A stretch of DNA of 64,000 bases from Theropithecus gelada (Eukaryota > Chordata > Mammalia > Primates > Cercopithecidae): the NCBI RefSeq assembly GCF_003255815.1, contig NC_037672.1, positions 109,632,392 to 109,696,391 of the forward strand, in the 5' to 3' direction. Positions 60,260 to 64,000 of this stretch are shown here, piece by piece. The notes under the pieces were generated by a model. That model made no database searches. It worked only from the letters and a program-made list of their open reading frames with translations, and was not told where the DNA came from. The stretch's first letter is position 1; every line of letters begins with the position of its first letter. The translations under genes and the position numbers were made by a program.

Positions 60260-62230
60260 TATTGCTCTGTGGCCTTAGAGGACCCTGGAAAGGAAGCATG
60301 TAGAGATGAGTCCTGCAGCCTGGCAACCTCCATTTGTGTTCATGCCCAACCACGGAACATCTTTAATATATCTGCATATCACCAGAGGTTCTCCTCAGGG
60401 GAAAATAACACGTGCTGGGTACTCTGTGGAGTGTGGGGCTTTACAAGCTTGATAACTTCTTCTCACAGCAACGCCTGTTTGCCCTCTCACGAAGAGTTCT
60501 TCTGGTTTACATGAATTTGAAAACATTTCTGCCTAAATATGTCCCATATATTCTCTATCATTTTTTGAAGGTCAGCAACTCTAACCATTCAACAGTGATT
60601 ATGCAGAAGATCTGTACATTGAACAGGTGACATAACCAAGGAAAAAAGTGTGTCACTTGCAGTCTATACTTGACTCTTGTCCTCTAGAAATTGCATCATG
60701 CCTTGGTTTCTCTATTTGTAAATGCCAATTTAGTCTAACTCTCAAAGGGTTAAAACATTATTGGAGAGGGTTAAAAACATCTTGATTTTTATTAAATATA
60801 TATATATTTATATTTATTATGCATTCTTATGTTTATATATTTTTAATGTTTACATATATTTTCTAGGAAACATAGTAAGGTGTTGACAGTGTTGATCTCT
60901 GGTAGGCATATGTTTTCATTTCATCATTTTTGCTTAATTTATCTTCTAGAATGTAGTCCCTGTACAAGGTAATAATGAAAGATTATCGTTTTGGACCCAT
61001 GCTATTTTATACATTCAGTGCATTAAATTTATCTCCGTTTTACCTGTTCCCTTCCTAGCAGAAAAATGGTTTTTTAAAAGATAATCTATTTAATGAAATA
61101 TAAAAGAACTGCAAAACTACATACTAAGAATGCTAATAAACTAAGTTTCTAGTAATGAATAAAACACTTCTTAAGGTTTTCCATGAAGTGCTGGCCTTCG
61201 AGATGGAAATTTCCAAACTATTTTCATTTGCTACCATAAAAACTGCATGAGTGATCAGGCCTGATCACAGATGGGGAAACCTGGTGATGCCTGGATGATG
61301 GAAAAGGTAATAAGGCCCAGATGTTGAGCTGTTTTCTTTAGATCGCACCTGGTTTATGGGGGCCTGAAGTACTCCAAATGCTGTCATAATTTGTTGTTAG
61401 GAAAATGAGCTTAATGTCATGGAAGGGTCAGTCAAAGGTTGAAAACTATTTGAAATGAGAGCTTCCTATCACTACCTATTACTTTGAATCTAATTGTATA
61501 CTGTTATTTGTTCAACTGTTTGCATACCAGGGATTAGTCTAAAAAGTTTAAATTTTGAAATATCTGGAAATAGTTTTCAGAGAGTTCCCTACCCCTGCCA
61601 CTCTTTCACTACCCACATAACAGAAAGCTGGGTAGGAGAGGAGCAATTCCAAACCAAGGCCAAGACAAGTTCTTCTGAAGCCCTCTTGGGGCATCTGCTG
61701 GAGCAATGCTGTTTTTTTTGTTTTGTTTTGTTTTTTCTTTCAAGCTGGCAATAATGCCTATTTTAATCTAACTAACCAAACAAACAGCAGGGCCAAATGT
61801 ACCATTTCTTAAATCTTAATTCTTCCCTCTTTGATAACCCAAAGTGCCTTGCAGTCCTGCTCAACTGGGGTTTGCCACATTCTAGACAGCCTGGGAGTTG
61901 GATATAGTAGCTGAAACTAAATAATTTGGCACAGATCCCAGTCTAAGGGCAATTGTGTATTCACCAAGCCCCATCACTGCTTTCTTCATTTCCTTTCACG
62001 TAAACTTGCATAGAATTTTTTTAAGCACTACAATTAAAAAAAAAAAAGAGTATGGATTTTTTTAAGTTTGTATTTCTTTTTCCAATAATTTCTCCAAGTA
62101 AACATTTTCTTGAGGGGAGAGGAGAATGGAGAGATGTTCACTGACAGGTACAAAGTTGCAGATAGGCAGGAAGAATGAGTTCTGGTGTTCTATTATACAG
62201 TAGTATGACTATAGCTAATAATGATGCATT
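60260..62230. other. 3' flank segment with no recognised gene
   Basis: AT-rich unique DNA with an alternating TA/TTA low-complexity tract at about 60793-60860 and a GTTTT-type run at 61711-61735. No feature beyond these could be supported. Confidence 0.4.
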
Positions 62231-62251
62231 GTATGTTTCAAGATTGCTAGA

Positions 62252-62550
62252 GGCCGGGCGCGGTGGCTCAAGCCTGTAATCCCAGCACTTTGGGAGGCCG
62301 AGGCGGGCGGATCACGAGGTCAGGAGATCGAGACCATCCTGGCTAACATGGTGAAACCCCGTCTCTACTAAAAATACAAAAAACTAGCCGGGCGTGGTGG
62401 CGGGCGCCTGTAGTCCCAGCTACTCGGAGGCTGAGGCAGGAGAATGGCCTGAACCTGGGAGGCGGAGCTTGCAGTGAGCCGAGATCGCGCCACTGCACTC
62501 CAGCCTGGGTGACACAGCGCGAGACTCCGTCTCAAAAAAAAAAAAAAAAA
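62252..62550 (+). mobile_element. AluY SINE, the least diverged Alu in the window
   Basis: Near-consensus AluY with an uninterrupted A-tail of about 17 and flanking AGATTGCTAGA (62241-62251 and 62551-62561). It carries ctcaagcctgt in place of ctcacgcctgt and aaactagccggg in place of aaattagccggg. Probably the most recent insertion here. Confidence 0.96.
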
Positions 62551-62561
62551 AGATTGCTAGA

Positions 62562-64000
62562 AAGAATTTTGAATGTTATCACCATGAAGAAATGATAAAT
62601 GTTTAAAGTGATGGATGTGCTAATTACCCTGATTTAATCATGGTATGATGTATATATGTATTAAAGCATCACACTGTACTCCATAAATATGTACAATTAC
62701 TTGTCAATTATAAATAAAACTTTAAAAATTTCTCACCTATTTGTTATCCAGACACTTGCAAAGGGAACAAACAGTTTGTGATTTCATTTGGTATTTGTTT
62801 TCTGTACTGAAATTTTTGTTTTGTTTTTGCTTCATTTTTTGCTTTCTTGGCAAGGTTTGAAGATCTGCTTTTTCTGTTTAATCACTCAATCCACACACTA
62901 TTAAATATCTGCTATCTTCAGAGCAGTGCTGGCATTGCATGCTCTAAGTAATACAAGGTATAAGGCCTGGTCATTACTATCACAGAGTTTATAATTTAGC
63001 TGAAATCAGAAATAAACATGAAAATCCATTATTAGCTAAAGCTCAATCAAAAAATTACTCTTTCTGCCAAAAGAAACAGAATTTAAAATAGCTCTCCATT
63101 CCATATGGAGGTACAAAACTAGAGTACTCCAAGCGAGTTTAAGGGAGCCGTGAACTTTTTTTTGTATAACTACTAGAGATGTTATAGAACATATTGTAGA
63201 AGTAAAGTTTCCTAGGAACACCATTTGTAAAAATTCAATACTTACAGAGAATTTGGGAAACATAAAAAGGGACTGAAAAATCTGCAAAATATTAGGCGGA
63301 CTAGGCTCAGTAGAAGGGGAACAACCCAAAAAGACAAGGAAACCATATTGGACCAGAAGAGGGACCATTGTCTTTAACCATCCACAATGTATAATTCTCA
63401 TCAATGCCTTAAAAGAGAGGAATTTAAAACGCACACGTGTGTATATGTGCCTATATCTCAAAGATTATATAAAATACGGGTAGCAGAGGTTGCTTTGGGT
63501 AGGAAAACTAGGACATGATGTAAAAAGAGACTTACATTTCACTGTATGCCCTTTTGAACCTTTTAATTTTGTTTTATGTGTATGTATAAACTAGTTTGAA
63601 CAATAAAGTAAATAATTTTAAAATACATGTATGTAACAACGAAGAGGACTCATACCAATATATTAATAGTAGTTATCTCTGAAAAATAACAGACTGTTTG
63701 TTTTTCTTTTCTCTTTTGTATTTTTATAGTTTTCAAATTTTCTACAATAAATGTGTATTAATTTTATAATTACAAAACTTCAAATTTTAAAATTCCTCCA
63801 ATAACATGGAAAAATAGTGACTGCATGAACAAAAAATAACTAAAATTAATAATATCAATATTCTCACTGTACAGTATTAGTTGTTACATGTAATTTTACT
63901 TCTCAACAATACAGAAAATTAAATATAGTGTTTAATTCCACCTAATATTCTTTGTTTTCTTAATAATCTCACATCTTAGGAAGCCCATGTAGGAATTGTT
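62562..64000. other. 3' flank segment with no recognised gene
   Basis: The blocks at 63480-63620 and 63655-63790 end in tttgaacaataaagtaaa and tttctacaataaatgtgtat-like text typical of old LINE 3' ends, but are too diverged to assign. A minus-strand open frame of 141 codons at 63036-63461 resembles no protein family I know and lies in AT-rich DNA. Confidence 0.4.

Noticed and set aside
63036..63461. 141-codon minus-strand frame near the window end
   Set aside because: No recognisable domain, no good splice or promoter context, and within the range expected by chance in a 64 kb window.
1..64000. CRISPR array, operon, prophage or defence system
   Set aside because: The sequence is mammalian: the direct repeats present are SINE/LINE copies and microsatellites, and there are no spaced identical repeats with unique spacers.

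Overview
This is nuclear DNA from a catarrhine primate. It holds about two dozen Alu SINEs, including AluY-type copies, together with primate L1 elements and older mammalian repeats (MIR, L2, MaLR LTRs, MER5A/MER20-like and Tigger-like DNA transposons). Exons are short and introns long, with GT-AG splicing and a CpG island. There are no prokaryotic operons, CRISPR arrays, tRNA or rRNA genes that I can support.

The one functional protein-coding gene I recognise is FAM241A (formerly C4orf32), on the + strand. Its two coding exons lie about 37 kb apart. Exon 1 (codons 1-51) sits in a CpG island at about 9.35-10.06 kb. Exon 2 (codons 52-132) is at 46948-47193, and a repeat-poor probable 3' UTR runs to about 49.35 kb. 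The joined frame gives 132 residues and the splice junction is phase 0. The protein is poorly characterised: a charged, disordered-looking N-terminus followed by a long hydrophobic C-terminus.

Layout: 1-8.6 kb is 5' flank with two opposed MaLR LTRs, old L1 pieces and six Alus. 7.89-9.33 kb is a degenerate GT/GA-rich then CT/CA-rich region leading into the promoter. 9.35-10.06 kb is promoter and exon 1. 9752-46947 is intron 1, dominated by a 7.1 kb nest of L1 and Alu insertions (22.77-29.90 kb) and also holding a Tigger-like element, MIR and L2 relics, a partial L1 with an internal CA microsatellite, and an RPL36A retropseudogene fused to an Alu. 46.95-49.35 kb is the terminal exon. 49.35-64 kb is 3' flank with L2, Alu, L1M fragments, a possible antisense LTR and a palindromic CT/CA/GA microsatellite.

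I found no convincing new molecular system. The most interesting items are the RPL36A-Alu composite, which appears to have inserted as a single chimeric retrocopy, the triple-nested L1 stack with a duplicated 3' tail, the little-studied FAM241A protein with a possible upstream ORF, and the unusual simple-sequence region just upstream of its promoter. Repeat subfamily names are from memory of consensus sequences and are given only as far as I trust them.
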